A stretch of 24,972 bases of DNA. Origin: Vulcanimicrobiia bacterium. GTDB taxonomy: Bacteria; Vulcanimicrobiota; Vulcanimicrobiia; Vulcanimicrobiales; Vulcanimicrobiaceae. The stretch covers positions 1-24,972 of the forward strand of contig JANWKW010000048.1 of the NCBI GenBank assembly GCA_025451135.1, in the 5' to 3' direction. The translations under genes were made by a program, and so were the position numbers. The notes beneath the pieces were generated by a model. That model was not told the origin of the DNA and ran no database searches. It saw nothing but the letters and a program-made list of their open reading frames with translations. This document shows positions 1 through 7,808 of the stretch, in pieces (the first letter of the stretch is position 1; every line of letters starts with the position of its first letter).

Positions 1-578
1 AAATGCGCGCCGACCACGCGATCGCGAGGGAAATCGCCGATCCGCAAGCAGGCCTCGTTCGCGTCGGCGATCGTGCCGTCGCGATCGACCGCGACCACGC
101 CGTCGGGGAAGTTGGCGAATAGCGAGCGCAGGCGGAGCTCGGACTCGATGAGCGCGCGGCCCTGCTCGCGGATCCGCCGAGCGGCGTCCCGTTCGAACGT
201 GACGTCCCGGATGATCGCGAACGCACCGGTCACCTGCGCGCCGGTGTAGAACGGCACGACCGTCAGCGCCACCGAGAGCGGACGTTCGCCGCGCGTGCGC
301 GCGAACGTCTCGTAGAAGCACGTCTCGCCGGCGATCGCGCGTTCGAAGTAGTGCTGGTTGCGGCCGCGCTCCTCCGGCGTGGTGAGGTAGCCGAAGTGGC
401 GACCGATCATGCTCTCGCGCGAGATCGACCCGAGGCGCGAGACCGCGGCGTTGACGTCCGTGATGATGCCGTCGCGATCGAAGACCATGATGACGTCGGG
501 GCTGTATTGGAAGAGCGCGCGGAAGCGCTCTTCGCCGGCCGCGGCCCCTTCGTCTGAGATGGCTCGCGGCTCGTTCAC
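1..578 (-). CDS. PAS-domain sensory protein (partial, C-terminus beyond the left edge)
   Basis: The minus strand is open from a GTG at 578 to the window edge (192 codons seen). After a short acidic N-terminus, a first PAS domain spans about residues 17-120, beginning ERFRALFQYSPDVIMVFD with the typical DRDG turn and ending in a PAC-like segment (GAFAIIRDVTFERDA). A linker helix follows, and a second PAS starts near residue 143 (LRSLFANFPDGVVAVDRDG). PAS domains sense small molecules, redox state or light and usually sit in front of a histidine kinase, GGDEF/EAL or phosphatase output domain; that output lies outside the window. The start is only 5 nt after the aldehyde dehydrogenase stop, so the gene is probably the last cistron of the hpd-deoC-aldehyde dehydrogenase operon. 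No signal peptide or membrane segment is visible in this part, which suggests a cytosolic sensor. The GTG start is inferred from the spacing. Confidence 0.8.
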   Translation of the reverse strand, partial: MNEPRAISDEGAAAGEERFRALFQYSPDVIMVFDRDGIITDVNAAVSRLGSISRESMIGRHFGYLTTPEERGRNQHYFERAIAGETCFYETFARTRGERPLSVALTVVPFYTGAQVTGAFAIIRDVTFERDAARRIREQGRALIESELRLRSLFANFPDGVVAVDRDGTIADANEACLRIGDFPRDRVVGAH

Positions 579-583
579 CGGTA

Positions 584-2020
584 TTAGTGGGCCAGGTACT
601 CGCGCAGGCCGTGGACGCCGCCTTCGCGTCCGAACCCGGATTCGCGGAAGCCGCCGAACGGCGAGGTCGGATCGAACTGGTTGAAGGTGTTGCACCAGAC
701 GACGCCCGCCCGGAGCTGGCCCGCCACCCACATGTTCTTCGAGCCCTTATCCGTCCAGATGCCGGCCGAGAGACCGTAGGGCGTATTGTTCGCCTTCTCG
801 ATCGCTTCGTCGGCGGTGCGGAAGGTCATGACCGCGAGCACCGGCCCGAAAATCTCCTCGCGCGCGATCCGGTGCGAGGTCTGGACGTTGGTGAAGAACG
901 AGGCGGGGAAGAAGAAGCCTTTGCCCGGCAGCTCGCACTGCTGTTGGACGAGCGTCGCGCCCTGATCGATGCCGCTGCCGACCAGCTCCTTGATGCGGTC
1001 GAGCTGTTCGCGCGAGTTGATCGCGCCGATGTCGGTGTTCTTGTCCATCGGGTCGCCCAGACGCAGCGTCTGGATGCGCTCGGTCAGGCGGACGATCACC
1101 TCTTCGTGCGCGCGCTCCTCGACGAGCAGACGCGAGCCCGCGCAGCACACGTGACCCTGGTTGAAGTAGATGCCGTTGACGATGCCTTCGATGGCCTGAT
1201 CCATCGGCGCGTCGGCGAACACGATATTGGCGGCCTTGCCGCCGAGTTCGAGGGTCAGGCGCTTGCCGGTGCCGGCCAGGCTGCGCGCGATGATCTTGCC
1301 GACCTCGGTCGAGCCGGTGAAGGCGATCTTGTCGACGTCGGGATGCTCGACCAGCGCGGCGCCGGTACGTCCGTCGCCCGTGACGACGTTGACGACGCCG
1401 GGCGGGAGGTCGCATTCGCGGATGATCTGCGCGAGCGCGAGCGCCGTGAGCGGCGTGGTCTCGGCCGGCTTGAGCACGACCGTGTTTCCGCAGGCCAGGG
1501 CCGGCGCGAGCTTCCAGGCGGCCATCAAGAGGGGGAAGTTCCAGGGCACGATCTGTCCGCAGACGCCCAGCGGGTCGGGGGCTTGACCCGCGCGCATCGC
1601 CCATTCGAGCTTGTCGGCCCAGCCGGCGTAGTATTGGAAGTGCGCCGCTGCGGTCGGGATGTCGAAGTCGCGCGATTCCTTGATCGGCTTGCCGCCGTCG
1701 AGCGTCTCGAGCACGGCAAGCTCGCGCGCGCGCTCGGTGATGGCGCGGGCGATCCGATAGACGTACTTGGCACGGTCGGCCGGCTTCATCTTGCGCCAGT
1801 ACTTATCGTAGGCCTTGCGCGCGGCCCGCACGGCGGCGTCGACGTCGGCCGCGGTCGCCTGGGCGACCTGCGCCAGGTGTTCTTCGTTGGCGGGATTGAT
1901 CGTGGAGAAGTATTCCGCGCCTTCGGGCGCTGCCCAGCCCCCGTCGATGAACAATCCGTACTGCTCGCGGATCTTCGGGCGGACCGATTCCGGTGCCGCG
2001 GCGTACTCGAAAATAGCCAT
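584..2020 (-). CDS. NAD(P)-dependent aldehyde dehydrogenase
   Basis: A 478-aa protein of the ALDH superfamily, which oxidises an aldehyde to its acid with NAD(P)+. The substrate-binding Asn is in PWNFP (N161), the cofactor-site Lys in VVLKPAE (K184), the Rossmann motif is FTGSTEVG (234-241), the general-base Glu is in LELGGK (E258), and the nucleophilic Cys is in NQGHVCCAGSR (C292 by alignment to mammalian ALDH2). EEIFGPV is also intact. Length is slightly under the usual 490-500. The closest flavour is the betaine/phenylacetaldehyde-type ALDH group, but the substrate cannot be read from sequence. It starts 6 nt after deoC, so it may oxidise the acetaldehyde released by DeoC; an aromatic aldehyde linked to tyrosine catabolism is an alternative because hpd heads the same gene run. 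The ATG at 2020 fits the family N-terminus. Confidence 0.93.
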   Translation of the reverse strand: MAIFEYAAAPESVRPKIREQYGLFIDGGWAAPEGAEYFSTINPANEEHLAQVAQATAADVDAAVRAARKAYDKYWRKMKPADRAKYVYRIARAITERARELAVLETLDGGKPIKESRDFDIPTAAAHFQYYAGWADKLEWAMRAGQAPDPLGVCGQIVPWNFPLLMAAWKLAPALACGNTVVLKPAETTPLTALALAQIIRECDLPPGVVNVVTGDGRTGAALVEHPDVDKIAFTGSTEVGKIIARSLAGTGKRLTLELGGKAANIVFADAPMDQAIEGIVNGIYFNQGHVCCAGSRLLVEERAHEEVIVRLTERIQTLRLGDPMDKNTDIGAINSREQLDRIKELVGSGIDQGATLVQQQCELPGKGFFFPASFFTNVQTSHRIAREEIFGPVLAVMTFRTADEAIEKANNTPYGLSAGIWTDKGSKNMWVAGQLRAGVVWCNTFNQFDPTSPFGGFRESGFGREGGVHGLREYLAH

Positions 2021-2026
2021 GCTGTC

Positions 2027-2932
2027 TTAGTCTTTCGGGATGTAGTCGACGCCGGCGTAGTTGCCGGTGTCGAGTTTCTCGAGCTGCATCAGCAGATCGT
2101 CGAGCAGGGTCGACGCGCCGATCCGGAATAGGTCGGGATCGAGCCATTGCGGTCCGAGCGTCTCGTTCACGATCACCAGGTACGTGAGCGCCTGTTTGGT
2201 GGTCTTCACGCCGCCCGCGACCTTGAGGCCGCGGCGCTCGCCGGTCCGGCGGGCGAAGTCGCGGATCGCCTCGCACATCACGAGCGCGGTCGGGACGGTG
2301 GCGTTGGTGCCGACCTTGCCGGTCGAGGTCTTGATGGTGTCGGCACCGGCCTCGAGCGCGAGGTCGCTGGCGCGCCGGGTGTTCTCGTAGCTGCCGAGCT
2401 CTCCGGTCTCGAGGATGACCTTGAGGTGGGCGCGGTCGCCGCAGACTGCCTTGACCGCCACGATCTCGTCGAACACCTTACGCTCGTAGCCCGAGAGGAA
2501 GGCTCCGCGATCGATCACCATATCGATCTCGTCGGCGCCGGCCGAGATGGCCTGCTCGGTGTCGGCCAGCTTGATGCTCAGGTCCGCAAGTCCCGACGGG
2601 AACGAGGTCGCGACCGAGGCCACCTTGACGGTGCTCCCGAGCAACGCGTCCTTCGCGATGGCGACCAAGTTCGGGTACACGCAGACGGCCGCGACGCTCG
2701 GGACGCCCGGCCAGCCCGGGCGGGGCGTCATGGCCTTCGCGCACAGCGAGCGGACCTTGCCCTCGGAGTCGCGCCCCTCGAGGGTGGTCAGGTCCATGCA
2801 GCGGATGGCCAGGTCGATGCCGGCCCGCTTCGTGGTGGTCTTGATCGACCGCTTGGCGAGCGACGCGGCACGCGCCTCGAGCATGACCGCGTCGACCGCG
2901 ACGTAGGGGATGAGCGGATGGGTCGCGAGCAT
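2027..2932 (-). CDS. deoC: Deoxyribose-phosphate aldolase
   Basis: A 301-aa class I aldolase that cleaves 2-deoxy-D-ribose 5-phosphate to glyceraldehyde 3-phosphate and acetaldehyde. The Schiff-base lysine is in TIKTSTGK (K201, equivalent to E. coli K167) and the second active-site lysine is in GLKVAGG (K237, equivalent to K201). The strand motifs VCVYPN, EIDMVID and GVKTT are also present. It carries an N-terminal extension of about 35 residues relative to the 250-260-aa E. coli type, as in longer bacterial and eukaryotic DERAs. It lies 14 nt after hpd and 6 nt before the aldehyde dehydrogenase, which suggests co-transcription. Pairing with an aldehyde dehydrogenase suggests deoxynucleoside carbon being used through acetaldehyde. 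No strong Shine-Dalgarno precedes the ATG. Confidence 0.95.
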   Translation of the reverse strand: MLATHPLIPYVAVDAVMLEARAASLAKRSIKTTTKRAGIDLAIRCMDLTTLEGRDSEGKVRSLCAKAMTPRPGWPGVPSVAAVCVYPNLVAIAKDALLGSTVKVASVATSFPSGLADLSIKLADTEQAISAGADEIDMVIDRGAFLSGYERKVFDEIVAVKAVCGDRAHLKVILETGELGSYENTRRASDLALEAGADTIKTSTGKVGTNATVPTALVMCEAIRDFARRTGERRGLKVAGGVKTTKQALTYLVIVNETLGPQWLDPDLFRIGASTLLDDLLMQLEKLDTGNYAGVDYIPKD

Positions 2933-2946
2933 AAGCGTGGGGAGTT

Positions 2947-4062
2947 CTACAGCGTCCCGCGCTTCTCTTGTTCCTTTTCGATCGAGACGAAGAGCGCTTT
3001 GAAGTTGCCCTTGCCGAACGACAGGCTCCCCTTCCGCTGGATGATCTCGAAGAAGACGGTCGGGCGGTCCTGGAGCGGCTTCGTGAAGATCTGCAGCATG
3101 TAGCCGAGATCGTCGCGATCGACCAGGATGCGCAGATCCCGCAGGATGGCGACTTCTTCGTCGATGTGTCCGACGCGCGCTTCGAGTTCGTCGTAGTAGG
3201 CGTCCGGCGTATCGAGGAACTCCACGCCGTTGGTCTTGAGCGCGCGTATGGTCGAGACGATGTCGTCGGTCCGGATCGCGATGTGCTGGACGCCGGCGCC
3301 GCGATAGAAGTCCAGGTACTCCTCGATCTGCGATTTCTTCTTGCCGTGGGCCGGTTCGTTGATCGGAAATTTCACGCGATGCCGAGGATCGGTCATCACC
3401 TTGGACTTGAGCGCGGTGTAATCGGTCGAGATGTCCTTGTCGTCGAACGAGACCAGCTGCGAGAATCCGAAGACGGCGGCGTAATAATCGCCCCAGCCGT
3501 CCATCTCGCCCCAGCCGACGTTGCCGACGCAGTGGTCGACGAACTGCAGGCCGGGCTTCTGCGCGAAGGCGATCGAGCGCGGCGCGGCCACGAAGCCCGG
3601 CGCGAAGACGCCGTGATACGCGTCGCGCTGCACGAACGTGTGCACGGTCTCGCCGTAGGTGGCGATGGTCGCCTTGACGATCGAGCCGTTCTCGTCAGAG
3701 AAGGTCTCGGGCTGCGCGACCGCCTTCGCCCCGCCGCCGATCGCGGCGGCGAACGCGGCGCGGCAATCGTCGACCAGGATCGCGACGTCCTTGACGCCGT
3801 CGCCATGCTCCATCACGTGTCGCGCGATCGCGTCGTCCGGACGGAGGCTGCCCGTCAGGACGAAGCGCAGCCGGTTCTGACCGAGCAGATAGCTGACGCG
3901 GTCCTTCACGCCGGTCTCCGGACCCGCGTACGCGAGCTGGTCGAAGCCGAAGGCCGTCATGTAATAGTGCGCCGCCTGTTTGGCGTTCCCGACGTAGAAC
4001 TCGATGTGGTCCCAGTCGATGTGCGCGAGCGGATTGGCGGCGGGCGGCGTGGCGGACGTCAT
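2947..4062 (-). CDS. hpd: 4-hydroxyphenylpyruvate dioxygenase
   Basis: A 371-aa non-haem Fe(II) dioxygenase that converts 4-hydroxyphenylpyruvate to homogentisate, the entry step of the homogentisate route for tyrosine and phenylalanine. It has two vicinal-oxygen-chelate domains. The iron ligands are all visible: H177 (FVDHCVG), H260 (GVQHIAI) and E339 (VFFEIIQR). The C-terminal helix with FGKGNFKALF is the HPPD signature and argues against the related hydroxymandelate synthase. The frame is open upstream to 4170, but I choose the ATG at 4062 because GAGGGAG lies 5-11 nt before it and the HIEFYVGN start of the domain follows. hpd is the first gene of the leftward run and is divergent from the gene at 4142, with 79 nt between them that probably hold both promoters; I see no clear -35/-10 pair there. 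Confidence 0.97.
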   Translation of the reverse strand: MTSATPPAANPLAHIDWDHIEFYVGNAKQAAHYYMTAFGFDQLAYAGPETGVKDRVSYLLGQNRLRFVLTGSLRPDDAIARHVMEHGDGVKDVAILVDDCRAAFAAAIGGGAKAVAQPETFSDENGSIVKATIATYGETVHTFVQRDAYHGVFAPGFVAAPRSIAFAQKPGLQFVDHCVGNVGWGEMDGWGDYYAAVFGFSQLVSFDDKDISTDYTALKSKVMTDPRHRVKFPINEPAHGKKKSQIEEYLDFYRGAGVQHIAIRTDDIVSTIRALKTNGVEFLDTPDAYYDELEARVGHIDEEVAILRDLRILVDRDDLGYMLQIFTKPLQDRPTVFFEIIQRKGSLSFGKGNFKALFVSIEKEQEKRGTL

Positions 4063-4141
4063 GGGGCTCCCTCTTGGCGGATGATTTCGAGCGGCCCTGT
4101 CGCAGACGGGCGCGGGACGAAACCCGGCGAAGACGGGAGGC

Positions 4142-5080
4142 GTGACGCCAACTCTACGTGCCGCTCTCACGGGTCTGATCGACTATGCCGGGCTGTTCCC
4201 GCCGTCCGCCCTCCCGATGGACGAGGCGCTGACCGGCTATGCCGCAGCGGCCGCGTCGGAGCACGCCTGGATGGTGCGGCGCTTCATCGTGCCGGCTTCG
4301 CGGATCGCCGACCTTGCGGCGGCGTACGCGGGCTCCGCTCCGCTGCCCCTGTCGGTCATCCTCGACGCGCCGAACGACGCGCTCGGATGGTTCGAGGCGA
4401 CGCGCCTGCGGCTTGCGACGACGCAGGAGGCGCTCGCCGCCGACCCGCGCTTGCGCCTCGCCGCGCTCGAAATCCCGCTTCCGGCCCTGCGGACGCTGCG
4501 GGATACCTACGACGGCGCGATCGGTCAATACGCGGCGCTCGCCTCGGCCTCGGGCGTTCGCGACGTGCCGGCCTACCTGGAGCCGTTCCGCGACGCGCGT
4601 TGGCGCGACGCGTTGCCGGCCACGATGACGGTGCTCGCCCGTCACCGTCTGGGCGCCAAGGTCCGGTGCGGCGGCGCGACGGCCGATGCGGTCCCCTCGC
4701 CCGAGGAGCTCGCGGCCTTCATCCGCGCCGCGGTCGCCGTCGGCGTGCCGTTCAAGGCGACGGCCGGGCTGCACCACCCGGTGCGACGCGTCGACCCGGC
4801 GACCGGGTTCGCGATGCACGGCTTCCTCAACATCATCGCGGCGTCGCTGGCCGCGCGCGAGGACGATCCGGGCATGGCGATCGAGGCGGCGCTCGGAGAA
4901 GAAGACCCGCGCGCGTTCCGCTTCGACGAGGAGGCGGTCGCGTGGCGCGACCGCCGTTACGACGTCGCGGCGATCGAGGCGATGCGCCGAGCCGCTTTCG
5001 TCGGGTACGGGTCGTGCAGCGTCCAGGAGCCGGTCGCGGATCTGACCGCGATGGGACTGCTCGGCGAGGCCCCCGCGTGA
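4142..5080 (+). CDS. Conserved protein of unknown function co-transcribed with fahA
   Basis: A 312-aa protein whose family I cannot name. It is probably cytosolic: no signal peptide or membrane segment. The N-terminus has DYAGLFPPSALPM. The C-terminal half has an alternating strand/helix pattern with GAKVRCGG (about 178-185), a P-S-P-E-E-L helix, then VPFKATAGLHHP with adjacent His residues and a buried-looking Lys, then MHGFLN, and a final YGSCSV. This looks like the second half of a TIM-barrel, with K and HH at strand ends where active sites sit (inference). Its TGA overlaps the GTG of fahA by 4 nt, so the two are translationally coupled, and it diverges from hpd. The context points to a role in homogentisate catabolism, possibly the missing maleylacetoacetate isomerisation. 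The GTG start has GGGAGG only 1 nt before it, which is unusually tight, but no other start keeps the DYAGLFPP segment. Confidence 0.85.
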   Translation: MTPTLRAALTGLIDYAGLFPPSALPMDEALTGYAAAAASEHAWMVRRFIVPASRIADLAAAYAGSAPLPLSVILDAPNDALGWFEATRLRLATTQEALAADPRLRLAALEIPLPALRTLRDTYDGAIGQYAALASASGVRDVPAYLEPFRDARWRDALPATMTVLARHRLGAKVRCGGATADAVPSPEELAAFIRAAVAVGVPFKATAGLHHPVRRVDPATGFAMHGFLNIIAASLAAREDDPGMAIEAALGEEDPRAFRFDEEAVAWRDRRYDVAAIEAMRRAAFVGYGSCSVQEPVADLTAMGLLGEAPA

Positions 5081-6339
5081 GCGATCGGACGACCGATCCC
5101 GGCGCTCGCTCCTGGATCCCGGTCGACGACGCGAGCGACTTCCCGATCCAGAACCTGCCCTACGGCGCGTTTCTGCGCGATGGAGAACCGCGTCTCGGCG
5201 TCGCGATCGGCGAGCACATCCTCGACCTGCGCGCGTTGGCCGAGAACGGACTGCTCGACGGTGCCTGCGATCCGGCCCTCCTCACGCGTCCTTCCCTCAA
5301 TCCGTTCCTCGCGTCCGGTCGCGCCGCGTGGCGAGCCGTGCGCGAGCGTCTCTTCGATCTGCTGCGCGAAGGCGGCGACGTCGGGTTGCGGGCGCGCGAT
5401 GCGAGCGCATTCTTCGTGGCGCGCGCGAGCGCGACGATGGACGTGCCGATGCAGGTCGGCGACTACGTCGATTTCTATTCGTCGATCGAGCACGCGACCA
5501 ATCTCGGCAAGATCTTCCGGCCCGACGGCGAGGCGCTGATGCCGAACTGGCGGTGGATGCCGATCGGCTATCACGGCCGCAGCGGTACGATCGTCATCGA
5601 CGGCACGCCGGTCCGCCGCCCGAACGGCCAGCGCAAGGCGCCGGACGCGGCCGAGCCGAGTTTCGGGCCGACGCGTATGCTCGATATCGAGGTCGAGGTC
5701 GGCTTCGTCACCGGACCGGCCAACGCGCCCGGCAGCCCGATACCGGCGGGCGACGCGCGCGAGCACGTGTTCGGCCTCTGCATCGTCAACGACTGGAGCG
5801 CGCGCGACATCCAGGCCTGGGAGTACGTGCCGCTCGGCCCGTTCCTCGGCAAATCGTTCGCGACCACGGTCTCGCCCTGGATCGTGACGCTCGACGCGCT
5901 CGAACCGTTCCGCGTAGCCGGACCGGCCCAAGAGCCGCCGCCGCTCGACTACCTGCGCGTGCCCGGGGACTGGAACTACGAGGTCGCGCTCGACGTCGAG
6001 CTGACGACCGCTGCGGGGGCGTCCAAACGCATCTCGCAGACGAACTACCGCTTTATGTACTGGAATATCGCGCAGCAGCTCGCGCACGCGACCGTCAACG
6101 GCGCGGTCGCCCGACCCGGCGATCTGTTCGCCTCGGGCACCATCAGCGGCCCGACCCGCGAGAGCCTCGGCAGCCTGATCGAACTGACCTGGCGCGGCCG
6201 CGATCCGATCGAGCTGCCGGACGGCGAGCAGCGTACGTTCTTAGACGATGGCGATACCGTCGCGATCCACGGCCGCTGCGAGGCGCAGGGCGCGCGTGCG
6301 ATCGGCTTCGGCAGCGCGCGCGGCACGATCGCCGGCTGA
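5077..6339 (+). CDS. fahA: Fumarylacetoacetase
   Basis: A 420-aa enzyme that hydrolyses 4-fumarylacetoacetate to fumarate and acetoacetate, the last step of tyrosine degradation. It has the SH3-like N-terminal domain (about 14-120, starting SWIPVDDASDFPIQNLP) and the FAH catalytic domain. All residues known from mouse FAH are present with a constant offset of 6: D132 and the catalytic H139 (VDFYSSIEHATN), E205 and E207 (DIEVEVG), and D239 (NDWSARD). FLASGTISGP and GFGSARG near the C-terminus are also typical. The start is a GTG inside the upstream stop (GTGA), which gives the normal family length; the frame is open far upstream but that stretch is antisense to hpd. It is convergent with hmgA, 32 nt away. 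Confidence 0.97.
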   Translation: MSDRTTDPGARSWIPVDDASDFPIQNLPYGAFLRDGEPRLGVAIGEHILDLRALAENGLLDGACDPALLTRPSLNPFLASGRAAWRAVRERLFDLLREGGDVGLRARDASAFFVARASATMDVPMQVGDYVDFYSSIEHATNLGKIFRPDGEALMPNWRWMPIGYHGRSGTIVIDGTPVRRPNGQRKAPDAAEPSFGPTRMLDIEVEVGFVTGPANAPGSPIPAGDAREHVFGLCIVNDWSARDIQAWEYVPLGPFLGKSFATTVSPWIVTLDALEPFRVAGPAQEPPPLDYLRVPGDWNYEVALDVELTTAAGASKRISQTNYRFMYWNIAQQLAHATVNGAVARPGDLFASGTISGPTRESLGSLIELTWRGRDPIELPDGEQRTFLDDGDTVAIHGRCEAQGARAIGFGSARGTIAG

Positions 6340-6343
6340 TCCG

Positions 6344-6357
6344 GCCGCGAACGCGGC
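6344..6357. terminator. Possible bidirectional hairpin between fahA and hmgA
   Basis: GCCGCG-AA-CGCGGC is a perfect inverted repeat that fills much of the 32-nt gap between the convergent fahA and hmgA stops. It lacks a U-tract on either strand, so it may only slow polymerase or protect 3' ends. Confidence 0.3.
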
Positions 6358-6371
6358 GGAGGGCATCGACG

Positions 6372-7532
6372 TCAGGGGCTCTCCTGGATCCACGAGCGAT
6401 AGTAGTTCCGGTCTTCGCACGGTTCGACGGCTTCGGCGACCATCAGCGGCGCGAACGTGTCGACCATCACGGCCATCTCGTCGGTCGAGGTCTTGCCGAG
6501 GCTGGATTCGACGGCGCCGGGTTGCGGGCCGTGGGGCGCGCCGGCCGCATGCAGCGTGATCGAGCCCTCTTCGACCCCGCGGCGGCTCATGAAGTTCCCG
6601 GAGACGTAGTACAGCACTTCGTCGCAATCGACGCTAGAATGGTTGTACGGCACCGGCACGGCCTGCGGGTGGTAGTCGAACATGCGCGGGACGAACGCGC
6701 AGAACGCCGCGCCCGGCGCTTCGAACGTCGCGTGGGCGGGCGGCGGCTGGTGGAGCTTGCCGGTGATCGGCGCGAACTCCTCGAGATTGAAGGCGTACGG
6801 GTAGCAGTAGCCGTCCCAGCCGACGACGTCGCATGGGTGGTTCTGCACGATGTATATGGCGTCGCGTCCGCCGTTGGTGACGCGGATCTCGTGTTCCCCG
6901 CGCCGCTCGACCGGCGGCTTGAACGTGGGGACGCGGAAGTCGCGTTCGTAGTAGGGCGCGTGCTCTTCCAACTGACCGAACTCGTTGCGGTAGCGGCGCG
7001 GGATCTTGACGGCGCCGCTCGAGGCGTGGACAAGCATGCGGGTGAGCGAGGACGGATGCACGCGGTAGGTCGTCCCGCTCGGGATCACGAGGTAGTCGTT
7101 GGCGCGGTACGCGAGCTCGCCGAAGGGCGTCTCGAGCGTTCCCTCGCCGTGATGGACGAAGAGCAGCTCGTCGCCGCCGACCTCGCGGTAGAAGTAGTCC
7201 ATCGGCTCGGAGAATTCGGCGACCGAGATCAGGATGTCGGCGTTGCCGAGCACCGGCACGCGGGACGCGATGGCGTCTCCGCCGGATGGGAGTTTCGCGG
7301 TCAGGAAATGGCGATTGCGCACCGGGTCGTTCGGCGAGAGGACGATCTTGGGGCGGTCCCACGCGCGCACGTCGAGCGTCGCGGTCGGCGGCGCGGCGTG
7401 ATAGAGCAGCGAGTAGACGCTCTCGAAGCCTTTCGTCGAGAACAGCTCTTCGGCGTACAGGCCCCCGTCCGGCCGGCGGAACTGGATGTGGCGCTTGTGC
7501 GGCAGCGACCCGGACCGCACGTAGGACGGCAT
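6372..7532 (-). CDS. hmgA: Homogentisate 1,2-dioxygenase
   Basis: A 386-aa Fe(II) ring-cleaving dioxygenase of the cupin fold that turns homogentisate into 4-maleylacetoacetate. The N-terminus has the family sequence Y-x-R-x-G-x-x-P-x-K-R-H. The C-terminal cupin carries the iron site: H298 (YNHSSVD), E305 (CDEVLYY) and H334 (APHGPQPG). VHHGEG (127-131) and WDGYCYPYAFN (239-249) are also characteristic. It is shorter than the roughly 430-445-aa animal and pseudomonad form and matches the shorter bacterial subfamily. It starts 2 nt after the CDGSH gene, so the two probably share a transcript, and it is convergent with fahA. Confidence 0.96.
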   Translation of the reverse strand: MPSYVRSGSLPHKRHIQFRRPDGGLYAEELFSTKGFESVYSLLYHAAPPTATLDVRAWDRPKIVLSPNDPVRNRHFLTAKLPSGGDAIASRVPVLGNADILISVAEFSEPMDYFYREVGGDELLFVHHGEGTLETPFGELAYRANDYLVIPSGTTYRVHPSSLTRMLVHASSGAVKIPRRYRNEFGQLEEHAPYYERDFRVPTFKPPVERRGEHEIRVTNGGRDAIYIVQNHPCDVVGWDGYCYPYAFNLEEFAPITGKLHQPPPAHATFEAPGAAFCAFVPRMFDYHPQAVPVPYNHSSVDCDEVLYYVSGNFMSRRGVEEGSITLHAAGAPHGPQPGAVESSLGKTSTDEMAVMVDTFAPLMVAEAVEPCEDRNYYRSWIQESP

Positions 7533-7534
7533 CG

Positions 7535-7750
7535 CTACTGAGCCTCGGCGACCGTCGCGCGCTCGACGGCGCTGAATCCGTTCGTCTTATGGGTGCCGTC
7601 GCAGAACGGCTTGGTCTGCGAACCGCCGCATCGGCACAGCGCCGCCGTGCCCGAGAACGGATACGGGTTGCCGTCGCAGTCCGTCAGGGTCACATCCCCG
7701 GTGATGAGGTAGGGGCCGCTCTCGCGGACCTTGATCGTCGTATCGGCCAT
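7535..7750 (-). CDS. CDGSH-type iron-sulfur protein
   Basis: A 71-aa protein with the CDGSH zinc-finger-like motif at about residues 43-58: C-R-C-G-G-S-x3-P-F-C-D-G-T-H, with all three Cys and the His of the 3Cys:1His [2Fe-2S] site. It has only one such motif. The family handles electron transfer or iron-sulfur/redox sensing; the partner here is unknown. The start at 7750 gives an N-terminus with ADTTIKVRESGPYLITGD, typical for the family; the frame is open to 7951 but that part overlaps the divergent gene at 7809. It lies directly before hmgA, so it may serve the iron enzymes of the homogentisate route (inference). Confidence 0.9.
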   Translation of the reverse strand: MADTTIKVRESGPYLITGDVTLTDCDGNPYPFSGTAALCRCGGSQTKPFCDGTHKTNGFSAVERATVAEAQ

Positions 7751-7808
7751 AAGTCCCAATCTTCGCCGTCGTGCGCGGGTTTCCGTGCGGCGGCGCGAAG
7801 GCTCGTCC

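Noticed and set aside
587..2131. A 514-codon plus-strand open frame opposite the aldehyde dehydrogenase
   Set aside because: It is antisense to a gene with intact ALDH motifs. GC-rich third positions keep the opposite frame open, and its translation is Arg/Asp/Val-rich with no domain.
2968..5076. A fusion of fahA with a long upstream extension
   Set aside because: The upstream frame is antisense to hpd and out of frame in the 312-aa gene. The GTG at 5077 gives the normal fumarylacetoacetase length.
5328..7541. A 737-codon plus-strand frame spanning fahA and antisense hmgA
   Set aside because: It runs through two complete genes in wrong frames and its translation is Arg-rich without domains.
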